From Gnetum montanum (taxonomy: Eukaryota; Streptophyta; Gnetopsida; Gnetales; Gnetaceae), in NCBI GenBank assembly GCA_015680685.1, contig MNCI01000596.1, positions 773,279 to 837,278 of the forward strand: a DNA stretch of 64,000 bases. Reading direction: 5' to 3'. Within the stretch, counting starts at the first letter, position 1; every line of letters begins with the position of its first letter. Under the pieces are notes generated by a model. The model was not told the origin of the DNA. It worked only from the letters and a program-made list of their open reading frames with translations, and ran no database searches. The position numbers and the translations under genes are program-made. Positions 1 through 12,017 of this stretch are shown here, in pieces.

Positions 1-480
1 CATGGGAACAATCGGTAAAGCTTCAAAGCCTACATTTTGGCCTTTTTCAACCTCTAAAGTGACCAATTTTAACAAATTTAGCCCTAAGTTGCCTTGGAAA
101 TGCCTTGAAACCATAATTTTAATCCTCTTGATGCCACACAACTCATGTCCCTTGTCTTCCATGCTAGCCAATGTGGATCTAGCATGGAAAATGTATTCAT
201 GCTTCAAAGAGTGATCCCAGAGGTTGAAATTGATGTTAAAGCTAGCATATTCCCTTCCCTCATTTGCTTGCCTAGTCAACTACACTAACATGCAAGCCAT
301 CAAGAGTTAAAAACCAACCAAACCAAGCCTAGAAAATTGTCTTAATGCTCAATCCATGCTAGGAGTCATCCCTTCCACACTGTCTAATGTGGATCCAACA
401 TGGGTCCAGTGTGAAATCCTTGAAAGCCTTGCTTTCCCTATTCAAAAATCCTAGAAACAACCTCTGTTGATGTCCAAACA
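1..480. other. Non-coding retroelement-derived sequence with hairpin
   Basis: No convincing coding frame. The stretch contains a perfect inverted repeat: CCATGCTAG at 159-167 and CTAGCATGG at 179-187, with an 11-base loop. A second Cat/tgg-rich imperfect copy lies about 200 bp later, near 360-420. This style of palindrome at about 200-bp spacing recurs in the LTR or leader sequences of the other Tat-like elements here, so this is probably LTR or untranslated sequence of such an element. The 70-codon frame near the left end has no recognisable similarity. Confidence 0.45.
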
Positions 481-900
481 TACCCAACAACCTTATAGCC
501 TTAAATCATGGTCAACTAAGGCCTAGAACTAGAAAAACCTAATCCTATTGAACCTATATTAGCCAAGCTTTATCATATGTATCCTATTTTGCTTTATTTG
601 ATCTTATTCCATGATGTTTCAACTTATTTTGGCCTTTTTTTTACATGGTTGACTTTTTGGTCTTACATAATTTCTATATAAGTTCATACTTTCTCATATT
701 CTCTTGTTATAGCCTTTTTTGATCCTTATTTAGCCTTGTATTGGTGTTGAGTGGTGGGGTTTGACCTTCTGTGACCTCCATTTAACACCATGTAGCCACA
801 GTCCTCTAAGGCTATAAACTAGCATCATGGCTCACTATGGCCTTAAAATGGTAGAATTGTAACATATTTTGACCTTTTTTAACATAGGTTTAGCCTTCAT
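481..900 (+). repeat. Degenerate copies of the 29-bp Tat-element satellite
   Basis: Scattered, diverged monomers of the tandem repeat that is well preserved at 4601-4803. The clearest are near 491-535 and two consecutive units at about 800-858, which keep the cores CACTATGGCCTTAAA and CTCTAAGGCTATAAACTAGC. They lie upstream of the RT remnant, where gag and protease should be. A deletion, or a junction with another element's 3' untranslated region, is therefore likely. Confidence 0.5.
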
Positions 901-1072
901 GTCATTGTATCTACCTATCTCTACCTTTTTATAGCCTTATACAACAAAAATTATATTTTGTTTGACATTAGAGTAGAATGTTTTTGGATAATTTCATATC
1001 CTGTTAGCATTATCTACTCATCTTTATCTAGGTGTCACTTAATGTGCTTATGGTTGACATGCAAGATTGAAG

Positions 1073-2330
1073 TATGAGTACTTGGGAGCACATTGATGTA
1101 CCGTTAAGCCCAAGTGGGCCTCAGGGTGATGTTGAAGTGTGTATCAACCATGACTGCTTGGATCTTGAGCTTGAGAGTTGTGTCAACCACATAGCCTTGA
1201 TTGAGAAACCTTTAGAATGGCCTAAAAACTAGTTGAAACCCTTAACCTAGAGGCTAGTGACATAACTAAAGACTCTCTGGTCAAGGTTCCTTTCATGACA
1301 CATAGTATTGAGGAGAAAACACTAAAACTAAGTTCCTCCCTGAAGCCTCAACAGGCTCAAGACATCACCAAGGTTCTACAAGACAACATTAAGATATTTG
1401 CTTGGTTGTATGAAGATATGCTAGGACTAGAACAACACCTAGTACAACATAACATCATAATAGATCCTAGCATTAGACAAGTTAAGCAAAAAGTGTACAA
1501 GATTAGACCTAATTTGGCCCTAACAGTCTACAATGAAATCACAAAACTCTACCAAGATGGTTTCATTAGGGCTATTGACTATGCAAAATGGATGTCCAAC
1601 ATAGTGGTAATTCTAAGAAGAATGGGAGTATCTATATTTGTATCAATTTTCAAGATATAAATAAGGAAACCATCAAGGATGACTTTTCTTTGCATAGTAT
1701 TAATCAACTTATTAATACTACAGCTAGACATGTCTTATTATCCTTTATGGATGGGTTTTCAAGATACAATCAAATTAGGATCAACCTAGAGCACCAACTT
1801 AGTACGACCTTCATGACCCATTGGTGTACTTACTATACTATGATGTCCTTTTGTCTAAAGAATTTAGGAGCAACTTACCAATGAGCCATGATGTACATCT
1901 TTAGTGATTATATGTTAGGTTTTCTCAAGAATTATGTGGATGATATAGCTATTAAGACCAAAGTGACCAATGACCATGCTAATGACCTAGATCTTATGCT
2001 TAAATGATGCCTCAAGTATGAGCTTAGGCTAAATCCCAAGAAGAGTATTTTCAGTGTCAAGACTAGTAATATTCTTGGCTTTATATTGTCTAAAGTAGGG
2101 ATACATGTTGATCTTGATAAGGTTAAGGCCATATCCAAATTAGCAACACCTACCAATCATACAGAGCTTTAGGAATTACAAGGTAGATTGCAATTTATTT
2201 GTAGGTTTATAGCTAAGCTTATGAATAAGTTACAACCTAGGAAACACTTGCTTAAGAAATGGATTCACTATGAGTGGACAGCTCAATGCCAAGAGGCCTT
2301 GAAAACCTTAAGTAGGATTTGGTGCAACTA
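1073..2330 (+). pseudogene. Tat-like Ty3/gypsy reverse transcriptase, degraded
   Basis: The segment begins with a short protease-RT linker remnant (1073-1290). The RT N-terminus follows at 1295, containing NIKIFAWLYEDMLGL and a VKQKVYKIRP stretch that match the conserved entry to plant gypsy RTs. A frameshift near 1605-1620 moves the reading into the frame that holds INFQDINKETIKDDF, LLSFMDGFSRYNQI and LKNLGATYQ. The catalytic YVDD is intact at 1933-1944 (NYVDDIAIKTK), followed by ILGFILSKVGI and the thumb. Several in-frame stops interrupt it, and no upstream gag or protease is recognisable. The match to the Tat lineage rests on the RNase H arrangement downstream. Not functional. Confidence 0.88.
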
Positions 2331-3080
2331 CTGATAGTCTATCCTCCAAAAGATGGTAAACCAATTTACATCCACCTTGCTATCCCTAACACATCCATTG
2401 CCTCTCTACTCTATCAAAATGTGATGATGAAGTAGAAATGCTAGTATACTACCTTAGCCATGCATTAGTTTCCCATGAAACACAATACATTAAAGTGGAG
2501 AAGTATTGTCTAGCACTAATCTTCTCATTGAAGAAGTGGAGACACTACCTCTTGAGAAGCCAAGTTAACATTATTTGCAAGCATAACATACTTAGAGCCA
2601 TAATGACCAACATATATGAGAGTAGTCATATAGCTTTATGGAAAGCCATAATAGTGGAGTTTGACCTCTATTACATTTCACAATCCTCAACAAATGGTCA
2701 AGATAAAGCCATACAACTCACTATTTTACTTATTGATGACCAAGTAACCATAAATTCTAAGTTCCCTGATGAACATATCAACACCATTATCCAAGTGCTG
2801 GAGGGCTATGAGGTGTTCATGCACTTTGATGGACCTTCAACTACCCATGGGGCTAGTGCTATTTCCATCATAACATTCCCATTTGGTGAAATTTGATCCT
2901 TTGCCTATCATTTTTAGTTTTCATGCACTAACAACATAGTGGAGTATGAGGGTTTGATTAGAGAGATGATGATAGCTTGTGACCTAGGAATCAAATGTTT
3001 AATGATCAAAGGTGGTTTCCAACTTGTGGGTAGCTAAGTAATCAAGGTCTATGCTTGTAAAGCTAAACATTCAAAACCTT
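2331..3080 (+). pseudogene. RNase H plus archaeal-type RNase H of Tat-like element
   Basis: The first RNase H starts in one frame (VYPPKDGKPIYIHLAI) and shifts near 2425 into the frame with VYYLSHALVSHETQYIKVEK, LKKWRHYLL and ALWKAIIVEFDLYY. A second, unrelated RNase H fold follows. It shows HFDGPSTTHGASAISI around 2821-2870, then CTNNIVEYEGLIREMM and ACDLGIKCLMIKGG up to about 3020. Dual RNase H domains placed RT-RH-aRH-IN are diagnostic of the Tat lineage (Tat, Ogre, Retand). Two frameshifts and stops show that it is dead. Confidence 0.85.
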
Positions 3081-3209
3081 ACTATGACCTAGGGAAGTAA
3101 CTGTGATAGCAATTTACAAATGTTGATACCCAACACATACCCTGAAATGAGAATGCCATAGCCAATGCCATTATAATGTTAACCCTCAATGTTATGCTAG
3201 ATGTGTTTA

Positions 3210-4550
3210 GTAAGTTGTCCACCTTAATTGTGGACTATTGCTATCCCCATCATGCGGAGTGCTAAGGATACCATTGTGGCCATAGTTCATACTACTCTTG
3301 CCAAGGAGTGGTATGATGATATCAAATTTTACCTTATGCATGGTGAATCTTGACAAGGCCTAACTATTGCTCAAAATGATGCTATACATAAATGATCAAA
3401 ATAGTATGTCATAGTAGATGATAATAAATTATATCAATGGTCCTACAATGGTGTATTGTTAAAATTCTTGGGTAAAACCAAAGCCAAAATAGTCCTAGAG
3501 TTGGTTCACAAGGGTGTTTGTGGAGGACATATAGGACCTAGAGCTACTGCCACTAAAATTAGATGGTTAAGTTACTACTAGCCCCATATGGAAAGCAATT
3601 TCCTATAGAAGGTTAAGACCTATGACACATGCTAGCAGCATAGTAATCTCATTCACATACCACCAATTGAGTTACACACTACTCAAATAACATGGTTATT
3701 TCAATGATGGGGGTTAGATATGATTAGACTTATAAGAACTAAGTCTTTAGTAGGGCATAGTTTTATCATCTCCATGATTGACTACTTTACAAAGTGGGTT
3801 GAAGTTATTATCCTAAGAAGAAAAACATCTAAACATATCTATAAATTCATCCTAGACAACATAGTAGCCTATTTTGGCATACCTATGAACATATTCACAG
3901 AAAATGGACTATAATTTAGTAGCCAAGAAATAAAGGATTTCTATTATGACCTAGGAATTAAGCATTCTTTCTCATCACCTTATTACCCTCAAGCCAATGG
4001 ACAAGCAAAAGTAAGCAACAAGGCCATCATCAACCTACTCAAGAAGATGCGCAAAAACAGTAAGTGCAAATGGCATACACACCTTGTCCATGCACGTTGG
4101 GCCTATAGGAGAACCTACTATATGAGAAATGGTGTAACATCTTATAGCCTAGTTTATGGTGCTGAAGTTGTTTACCTCTTGAATTGCATGTACCATTGCT
4201 GCAAGTAGCCTTGTTTAACTTCATCAATGATGAGTAGAGTAAGGAGTTGTAGATAATGAACCTAGTCTCAGCAAAGGAGAAACATGTGTGAGCTCTTGCT
4301 TACATTGAGAAGTATCAAGAGGGGTAGAAACAAAAAACACCTTCATAACTTGTTCAAAGGTAAGATCAAGAAAGGTGACTTGGTTCTAAAAGCCATCTAT
4401 GAGCATATAGATAAATTCTTAGCCAAGTGGAAAGGATCCTTCCTTGTCACTAGAGCCTATGACAATAGAGCATTTAGGATAGTTAACATGAATGGGAATG
4501 TGTTGGTCAATCTAGTTAACCATCCCTATCTAAAGCATTATTATATGTGA
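3210..4550 (+). pseudogene. Integrase of Tat-like element, catalytic residues lost
   Basis: An HHCC-type N-terminal domain is visible (HKGVCGGHIGP from 3507; one Cys of the pair is Tyr in KTYDTC). The core follows: WGLDMI with the first Asp at 3717-3719, MIDYFTKWVEVI, FILDNIVAYFGIP, and then ENGL where the second catalytic Asp is Glu. PYYPQANGQAKVSNK comes next, with Lys in place of the catalytic Glu. The C-terminal domain reads KKGDLVLKAIYEH, LAKWKGSFLVT and HPYLKHYYM, ending at the stop by 4550. A stop replaces the Trp of the conserved YYWP motif. Two of the three catalytic residues are altered, so this copy cannot have been active recently. Confidence 0.88.
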
Positions 4551-4600
4551 CTGATAGCATCCATGACATTGATGAGCAACAACAAGTGAGCCTAATTTAC

Positions 4601-4803
4601 CATGACCTATCAAGGCTTTAAATTGCCACCATAACTTGCTAAGGCCTTAAATTAGCACCATGGCCTATCGAGGCCTTAAACCAACACCATGGTCTACTAA
4701 GGGCTTAAACGGATGTCATGGTTCACTATGACCTTAAACTAGCACCATGGCCTATTGGGGCCTTAAATTGGTAACATGGCCCACCATGACCTTAAGCTAG
4801 CAA
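4601..4803 (+). repeat. 29-bp tandem repeat, seven units
   Basis: Seven consecutive units of exactly 29 bp start at 4601, 4630, 4659, 4688, 4717, 4746 and 4775. The consensus begins CATGGCCTACTAAGGCCTTA and ends in A(A)ACTAGCAC. The array starts about 50 bp after the integrase stop, so it lies in the 3' untranslated region between pol and the 3' LTR. Plant Tat-lineage elements are known to carry variable tandem repeats here and to seed satellites from them. The related array at 61986-62282 occupies the same position on the other strand. Confidence 0.95.
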
Positions 4804-4849
4804 TATTGGTGACTTGAGTGGCTTGGTTTATCATTCTATGTGGCATGTA

Positions 4850-7090
4850 TGCAATGTAATGTTATAACATACTATGTTTGTTTTATTCTCTTTTTCTCTT
4901 GGAGTTGTGTTTATAGGATGAAGCCTAGAGCCATCACAAAGGTGTAATTTGTTATGGTAGCAAGTCACCATGTGACCTTAATGTGCAAGATTTGGTGAGT
5001 TTGTACTACTATTTCAAGAGTGTTTGTACTATTTCCCTCCCTCTAGCACCACTCCTTGAGCCCAAACCCATACCCTAATGATGATCTTCCATACCTTGGA
5101 AAATAATGTTGGCCTATGTTTACTGCTCATGCACTATGGTCATATGACATCTCTTAATCATGCTCCACCCTCAAGTCCACTTGAATTTCACACAACTCAT
5201 TCAGTGGAAAAACAATTACTTCCATTGAACATAACTATTTCAATGGAAAAACCAAGTTCATTGAGTGTAACACAACTCATTCAATAGGAAAATGATATCA
5301 AACTAGCTTTGGAAATGTAACCCAATGAAGCTTTCATCCCACAAAACAAAAAAATGGAGAAGCAAATTACCAAGAATTGAATGGCTAGTGAAGCCTTGAA
5401 TCCTTGTGGCCAAAGAAACCTTGAAGAGAAGTGATTGGATCCTCAAACAAATTTTTTGAGTGACCAACACTTCAAGACATGAAGTGCTAAAACAATTAAT
5501 AGATCAATATGTTGGTGACATAGCCATGATGTCAACATTTGGAATGCATTGTTAGCTCTCATAACCATTTTTCTATGACCTTAGCATCGTTTCCTTATCA
5601 TAGCCTTATCCCATCATCACAAGTGCTCTTTAACATGGTTTTACATAACTGGATCTTGTGTGAAGAGGGAACATTAGTGGTGGACTTGCAATGGTGTTTT
5701 GTATTCTTTGTTGGTGCCTCTTGGATTAATCCTTTAAACATCAACAAAGAGGATCCATGGAAACACCACCAAAATTTGAATGTTGTAACCATTTTTCATC
5801 ATGTAGCTTTCACCCTATAAAACCTAAGGTAAAATTTCATTGTAAATGTGAAGATTGTAATCCATAAGGGACAATCTCACATATTTCATACTTTTAGGGT
5901 TGAAAAATGCCTCATAAGTGGTCAAAGCCTCATCCCCTGAGTGGAAAAAGTCATGTATTTTTTATATTTTGGCTTGGGGGTGGTCAAAAATTCCTTTTGG
6001 TATGCCAAAAATGGTATTTTGATGGATTTTATGAGGGGCATACACTTGTCTACACTAGACAGTCTTGCAGGGGGTAGATCTCACCTAGCCCTAAGCTATA
6101 GGGATGTGGGTCATCGACTTCCAGCATGAAAAGATAGACCTTAGCATGGAGGTGTGATGGATTTACAATGACTAGCATAGAGGGGTGTATCTTTTCCCTC
6201 AACATGGAAACTTCATCCCCTTAGTTTGGAAACTACAAGCCCCTAGCATAGAAACTGCATGACCAAGATTTCAACATTGCATTGACTCCAACTAGGATCT
6301 TGCATGCCAACGTAGAAGGTTGAAGGCCTAGTGTGGAACAAAAAATCTAGTTTAGATGGTGTCTTTCCATTACTATTTATAGTAAAAGAAATGGCCATGG
6401 GGGATGGGGCACCCATCTCACCTGTATGTGGTAGAAATTTGCATCAATTTGCATCCAATTTTTCAACTATTTGCAACCCTTTTTTAGTTCCAATCATGGC
6501 CCAAAACCTATAAAAACAAACCCCAAAAATCATTTTGAGTTTTTACAATTTTTTCATTCACACACTTTGGCATTTGTAGCATTTGAGAGCTCTTGCATAC
6601 TTGCAGAAACATAGCTTCTTAGATCCCCCTTAGTGTGGAACCTCCTATGGCCCTATGACACCCATTATCTCCTTGAGATTTGTGAGTTCTTGGTCTTCAT
6701 GCTACACTTTTGGAATTGTTAAATCCTAGTGTAGAGCACTTTGGTAACCAAATCCTTCACCCTTCTCAACCTCTCCTAGTAGTAGCCAATGTTGCAAATT
6801 TGGAGTAATAGCAAAGGAGGTTTGATAGCATCGGGAGTGGTAAGACATATAGATCATGGTGTTTATTACATCAACTTCAACAGACCCTAGACCCCTATCA
6901 AAGAGAACCCCTTTTGCTCTCCCATAGGCATATGTTGTCCACATCCATTGAACATATTCTTTGTTTTCTTTTAATAAAGTTTTAATGTTTTAGTTTTGTG
7001 TGAAATTTGTATTTACTTTCATTTTAGATCTGCATTCTTATTTTTACATTTTTCATTTTTCATTTTGTAAGTCCTTGGGTGATCTACTAG
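4850..7090 (+). mobile_element. Probable 3' LTR of the Tat-like element
   Basis: A block at about 5670-5790 (around AACATCAACAAAGAGG and AAACACCACC) matches, in the same orientation relative to pol, blocks at about 56110-56220 and 60480-60610 in the two - strand LTRs. All three therefore belong to one LTR family. A TATAAAAA box lies at 6509-6516, with an alternative TATTTATA near 6374. Short TAGCATGG-type repeats are scattered from about 6040 to 6730. The end near 7070-7140 (TCCTTGGGTGAT) matches 29495-29570, which supports a shared LTR-leader boundary. Exact ends and target duplication were not found. Confidence 0.6.
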
Positions 7091-9440
7091 ACTATCGAGG
7101 GAACCTTGAATCCCATTTTTTTGGAGGCCTTGGGGATTCAAGGTTGATGCTGCTATGCCAGGACTTTTGATTTTTCAATGATCAAATTTTCTAGTTGTAA
7201 TAGCTATATCCCCCTTAGCCACACCGAGTAGCATTGCTCCTACATGGGTAAGGGGGCATGATAAATTTCAAGGATCAAAATGAGGTTAAACAACTATTAA
7301 CTCATGGCTATGAGATCCTAGGATTTACTAGGATAGGTTTTTTTTGGCTTTTGGGGATGTCAATCTATTGCCAAAAGTGATAAAGTAACTTACCCATGCT
7401 GCCTAGCATGGCTTAGGCTTCCCCTAATGTGGATACCCTAGGATATTGGATTTTAACAATTTTTGATTGCAAATCAACCATGCATGTGACCTCCCAAGGT
7501 TACTAATGTTGATGGCTAGGGTTAGGCTTAAAGCTGATAATTTTGAAGGTCACTAGTTGGTTCTGGAGGTCATACCCACTTGGGGCAACATTGGACCATG
7601 TTGGCCAACATGGCCCTACCATGGATCAACAAGGAGGACAACCTTTTACTACATTCAGTTGGTTTACTTGATTCTGATGGCTTCTAGAGGTGTTGGTAGT
7701 TTCCTAGGGCTAGTAGGATGTAATTTGGAGTTGTTCTCATGCATCCATGAGTTCTCCATGGGCTTTCCTTGAGGCACCCATGTTGGACCCATGCTGGCTA
7801 ACATGGGTTAGTGGGGTGCTCAGTTTGGGAATGCTAGTGATCATGGAATGTGACATGATTTTGGCTAGTTTTGGCTCTTAGAGTCTTTGAGAAGGTTGGG
7901 GAGGAAATATAGGTCAATTTTTAAGTCAACCATGCCATTCCATGGTATTACCTTGGTAATCCATGATGGGACAATGTTTCCCAACATGGATGGGGTCCCC
8001 CCAGCATGGCTCCATTTGAATTCATGATTTTGATCATTCTTTATTAGATTAGATAGATTTTTGGAGTTTTTGGAATTACAAGGGTTGATGGCAAAGATTT
8101 GGCATCAAAATCAACTAATTTGAGAGCTCATTAATTTTTTCTATAGTCATCTCCTTTGAGTCACACTAGGTAGTGTTGTGAGGTTATTAGGGAAAATCAT
8201 AGAGCTATTTTTGGCTATTGATGGATTTTAATGGCTTATCCCCAAAGTAGTGATGTTTGACCCATGTTGGCTAGTATGGGTGGGGGGATCCCCAGTGTGA
8301 AAAAAGGTTCTAATATGAAATTTGACTTATTTTTAATCAAATCTAGGTTACCGGAGGCTGATAAGGGATGCTAAAGGGAAAATAGGATCACTAGATGGTC
8401 AATTTTGTCATTTTGGGGCTATACCCCACTCATTCATGCTATAGCCACACTAGCCAGCATGGATGGACCTCCCCTCAATGTTGCTCCACCAAATCTCTAA
8501 GTTTTCACTTTTAATTGGGTTTCAATTGGGTTTGATAGATTTTCAGATTTGTTAGGGGTGACTAGCATGGTTTCAATTATTTAGGCCTACCTTGGGATCA
8601 AACCAAAGCTTGGTTAGCACTAAAGAGTGGGTATGGATGTTATACCCCATGGCAACACTGGGCTACTATGGATGAGGCCTTGCCTAGTGTGGTTGCCTAA
8701 AGTGAGAAGTTGTATGGATGTTTTACCCCCTACTAGGTTTTGAAGTTTGGCCATGTCAACTTTAGCTACTAAAAATCGAAAAGGGGATAAGGTTGCAAGG
8801 TTATGAGATAGAGGAGGCTAGTATGCACACTAGATCCATGCTGCCTAATCTGGGTAAGGGAGGGATAAGGCCAAAATTTGGTTATGTGGGTTTCAAGGGG
8901 TTCAAAACCCAACATAGAAAAGGTTTCAAGGCTAGAAACCTAGTTTGCATGAGAGGCATTTATTGGGGCCCATCCCAAAATTGAAATTTTTAAAACTAGG
9001 CACTAACTTCCACCATCCTAGCATTGTTTGAACTTCCCCTTCTTTGAACTTCCTATGCACCATGAGTTTCAGTACTTGGATTTGGCAATGGGAGTATGCA
9101 AAAGGGCATCTAGGTGTAGATGTAGTTTTAATGGTAAACTTTGCCAAAAATCAAACACAAATATTAGTCTCTCATCTCAATGCCTTTCCTAGAACTCTTG
9201 TAGATATTTTTTCTTTAGAGCACCATTAACCATTAGTGTGGTTACCTCAAAAGCCCCTTTGGGCAATGTTGGAGTTTAGTTTTGCAAGATTCCCAAGGTA
9301 TCCTCAATGTTGGAAGTAGGCATAATGAAGAAAAGAGGAGGAAGCAATAAGAACCCAATGCTAGAGGATGTAGATGTAGTGGAAAAGGGGATTTTTCACC
9401 TTTCATGGTCCATGATAGGGTAGGTTTCAACTGTGATCAC
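7091..9440 (+). repeat. Leader with palindromes at about 190-bp spacing
   Basis: CATG/TTGG-based palindromic cores recur near 7390, 7575, 7780, 7965, 8250, 8430, 8640 and 8820, that is, roughly every 180-210 bp with one longer gap. Each is embedded in related text (CCCATG-TTGG, GGGGT-CCCC, CAGCATGG). No coding frame is convincing. The region follows the LTR of the preceding Tat-like element and looks like the long untranslated leader of the next one, or a heavily duplicated LTR. Confidence 0.55.
7596..7613. repeat. Perfect 18-bp palindrome
   Basis: The sequence CCATGTTGGCCAACATGG is its own reverse complement. It is the best-preserved member of the periodic palindromes in this leader. Its core GTTGGCCAAC also forms the centre of the near-perfect 20-bp palindrome at 53636-53655 in another element. 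Confidence 0.9.
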
Positions 9441-10735
9441 TTTAAGGTAGGCCATTGCTAGCCATTTTATTGTGTTTCTGGCCATTTTCTAGTGTTTCCT
9501 AGTTTAGAATCATGTTGTTTTTATAGATCTAGGCCACTATGTTTGATAAAATTGAATTTTTGCAAAATATCACCTCATTATTTGATGGTATTTATAAATT
9601 TTTTGGGTTACTTGGTCATTTAGGTTTGATTTGATAGTTGGTTTAAATTAGGTTTTGTCAATTTTTATGTGTTTTTTTACTATTTTTTTGGCAAAAAGCA
9701 ACCCTACTTGTAAATTTTTTATCAAGAAAATAGTCATGATTTGTTAAAATTTAATATTTTAGGCATTTAGAATTATATTTTAGGTTTTTATTTGCTATGG
9801 TTTCATTTAATTGAGAGTTGTAATCAATTTGTAGTGAATTTTTTGGCTAGGTTATATAGTTGTGGTTTGTGTCGTCTTCAATTTTTTTATGTAAGTTTAT
9901 GAATGTTTTTTGAAACAACTATAGGGGTTTTTAATATTTTCTAGTTATGGGTATGTAGGTCTAGATTTAATATTTTCACTATTATTTAAATCACCAAATT
10001 TGGGTTTAAAATGAAATTTTGGCAAATTTTCAATGAAACTTACATAGAAAGGGGTTTTGCCATGATGACCTAGTTCATGTTAGGTTGGCTATGTGTTTTG
10101 CAAAAATGTTTGAGAATTTTAGGTTTTCTAGTTATGGATGTGTAGCTCATGATTTTAGAATTCCAATAGTGGTAGAATCATTGAATTCATAGCTATGGTT
10201 GATTTTGAGAAAATTTTCTCATGAGGCTACACAAATTAATGTTTTAAGGTCATAGCGGTCTTACCTCTTGGAGATGGGTAATGTTGGCATATTGAATGAT
10301 TTTTCTTGTCAATGTCTCATACCCATGGGGATAATTAGATATGTTAGAAGGGTTCTAGACTTTGTTTCATGATTGCTAAATTTTTTTACTATTTTTACTA
10401 GTGATTTTTCTATGGTCATTAACTAAGGCATGGTTTGGCATTTTTTAGTTAATCAGGTAAATGATTTTATATTTTAGATATGATGTCCAAGGGTTGTTTA
10501 GGCCATAAGCATGTTGATTTTCTAGAATTTTTGAAGGAATTTTGGCTAACGTTCTAGATTTTTTTATGGTGTCTAGTTTCACCACCAACTAGGATGTTTA
10601 GGAAAAATTTCCTAAGAAATTCTAAGGGTGATATGGTTGTATGCTATAGTTGGTTATAATGTTTGCCTTTTTAGTATTGCTAATGTTTTTTCTAAGTGCT
10701 ATTAACATGATTCTAATGTTGCACTTTGTTTCCTA
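9441..10735 (+). other. T-rich untranslated leader, no gene
   Basis: The + strand is strongly T- and G-rich with no open frame that resembles a protein. Composition and phrasing (TTTTGGCAA, TTAGGTTTT runs) resemble the complement of 43200-44400, which also precedes a copy of the conserved peptide described at 10742-10985. It is best read as the leader or intron-like untranslated region of a Tat-like element. The end, TTTGTTTCCTATGTAG before 10741, resembles a 3' splice site. Confidence 0.45.
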
Positions 10736-10741
10736 TGTAGG

Positions 10742-10985
10742 GCTTTCCTCAAGCCCATCCTAATCATGGTTGAGCTTGTGGGGATTTTGTGTTGTGTTAG
10801 TCTCCCTAAGCCAAACACTCCCCCCACCAATTTGATCTTGAATGGGGGTTTCCTCTGGTTTTAGCTTGGGACAAGGGAATTCCTTATCTACCTTCCCCAA
10901 AACTTTAGTGTGATGGTTTCATCACACTTATCTAATTATGACCAAGGTCATAGTGAAGACCCTTTTATCTTAGTCATCCAACATG
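10742..10985 (+). pseudogene. Conserved unidentified peptide, copy 1 (possible gag N-terminus)
   Basis: Reading from 10742 gives AFLKPILIMVELVGILCCVS followed, after a diverged stretch, by GTREFLIYLPQNFSVMV. The - strand at about 43060-42830 encodes AFLKPILIVIELVGILCYTG and AKEFLMYFLQNYCVIMWSHL in the same order. Both copies follow a long T-rich leader. Conservation between two decayed copies, with substitutions that keep hydrophobicity, argues that it was coding. I cannot assign it to a family; its position after the leader suggests the start of gag. One stop interrupts the frame after GGFLWF. Confidence 0.55.
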
Positions 10986-11790
10986 ATTGCTAGATTCATA
11001 GTGAATGACCCTGAGATGCATTAAAGGGAAATGTGTTCAATGGCATATGCACCCATGGGACTTGCAAGATGGCCCAAATTTGGAGTATCCTAGCATATTC
11101 TCAGTATAATGGTAATAATACTGAGGATCATAGAACTTTGAATGGGGGTATGCATAAGTTTCCAAAAACAAAAATAAACAACTACAAAAATCACACTCAA
11201 TTTCTATGTGGTTCCCCAACTTGGGTACTCCACACTTGCAGGGTAGATCACTTGCAAACCTTAAAAATTTATTTCTCTCAAAATTGTTTTGAAGGGAATC
11301 ACAACCTGTACAATCTTTAAGCACCACTCTACAATGATTCATTATTGCAAATCCAATTAACCTAGTTTGGTCTTGATTAGCTTAGAATGTGGGTTTAAGG
11401 ATCTTTCAACCTTTACAAATTGAGGTCTACTCCCAATTGTTGTGACGCTGCACCAACCACTCAATACCGAAAAGCTTAATCATGATGCCTTCTTGCAAGA
11501 AGCACATCAACCCTAGCGAGGCAACAAAAGATAAAAAAAATTATAAGGAAATAATACAACTAGTTTGAAGGTCCTTGTACTTTGAGGTTCAGTATAATAT
11601 AATTACTACAATAGTACAAATGATGTTACAATGAGGTATGCAAATAGAATAAAGTATATAATGATTACTTGATGTTGACACTTTCTTGCCTAAAAATGTT
11701 TACAATTCCCAAGAGAATAAAGTCTTATTATAGCCTTGAAGTTTTTGAATTCATCTTAGAATTTGTAAACCAAGTATTTAACAAGTAGTG
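10986..11790. other. No recognisable gene
   Basis: Two overlapping frames on opposite strands near 11033-11342 (95 and 101 codons) are open, but neither shows a recognisable motif and they shadow each other. The stretch probably continues the decayed retroelement of 10742-10985. Confidence 0.4.
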
Positions 11791-12017
11791 GAGATGTATT
11801 TTTCAAGATTGAGACATCTCTTTGCAACAAAATCCAATTTAGGGGAGATGTCTCTTCTGCAAGGGAGACATCTCTAAGGAGACATCTCTAGGAAGATGTC
11901 TTGTCTTGAAAGGAGATATCTTCTTTGGGTATCCTCCATTTTAGCCAAGATGTTTTCTTCATTGGGAAGATGTCTTCACTTGATAGGAGACATCTCCTAT
12001 TGTTAGGTGACATCTTC
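11791..12017. repeat. Cluster of short GGAGACATCTCC palindromic motifs
   Basis: About eleven copies or near-copies of a 10-12-bp motif lie in about 225 bp, in both orientations: GAGACATCTCT, GGAGATGTCTCT, GGAGACATCTCT (twice), GAAGATGTCTT, GGAGATATCTT, GAAGATGTCTTC, GGAGACATCTCC and GTGACATCTTC. The motif GGAGACATCTCC is nearly self-complementary. Spacing is irregular. No gene lies within it. Confidence 0.85.

Noticed and set aside
4601-4803. 29-bp repeats as a CRISPR array
   Set aside because: Units are contiguous with no spacers, and this is a plant retroelement 3' untranslated region.
11033-11342. Overlapping 95- and 101-codon frames on opposite strands
   Set aside because: Neither shows a recognisable motif and each is the shadow of the other. 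No homologous copy was found elsewhere in the window.
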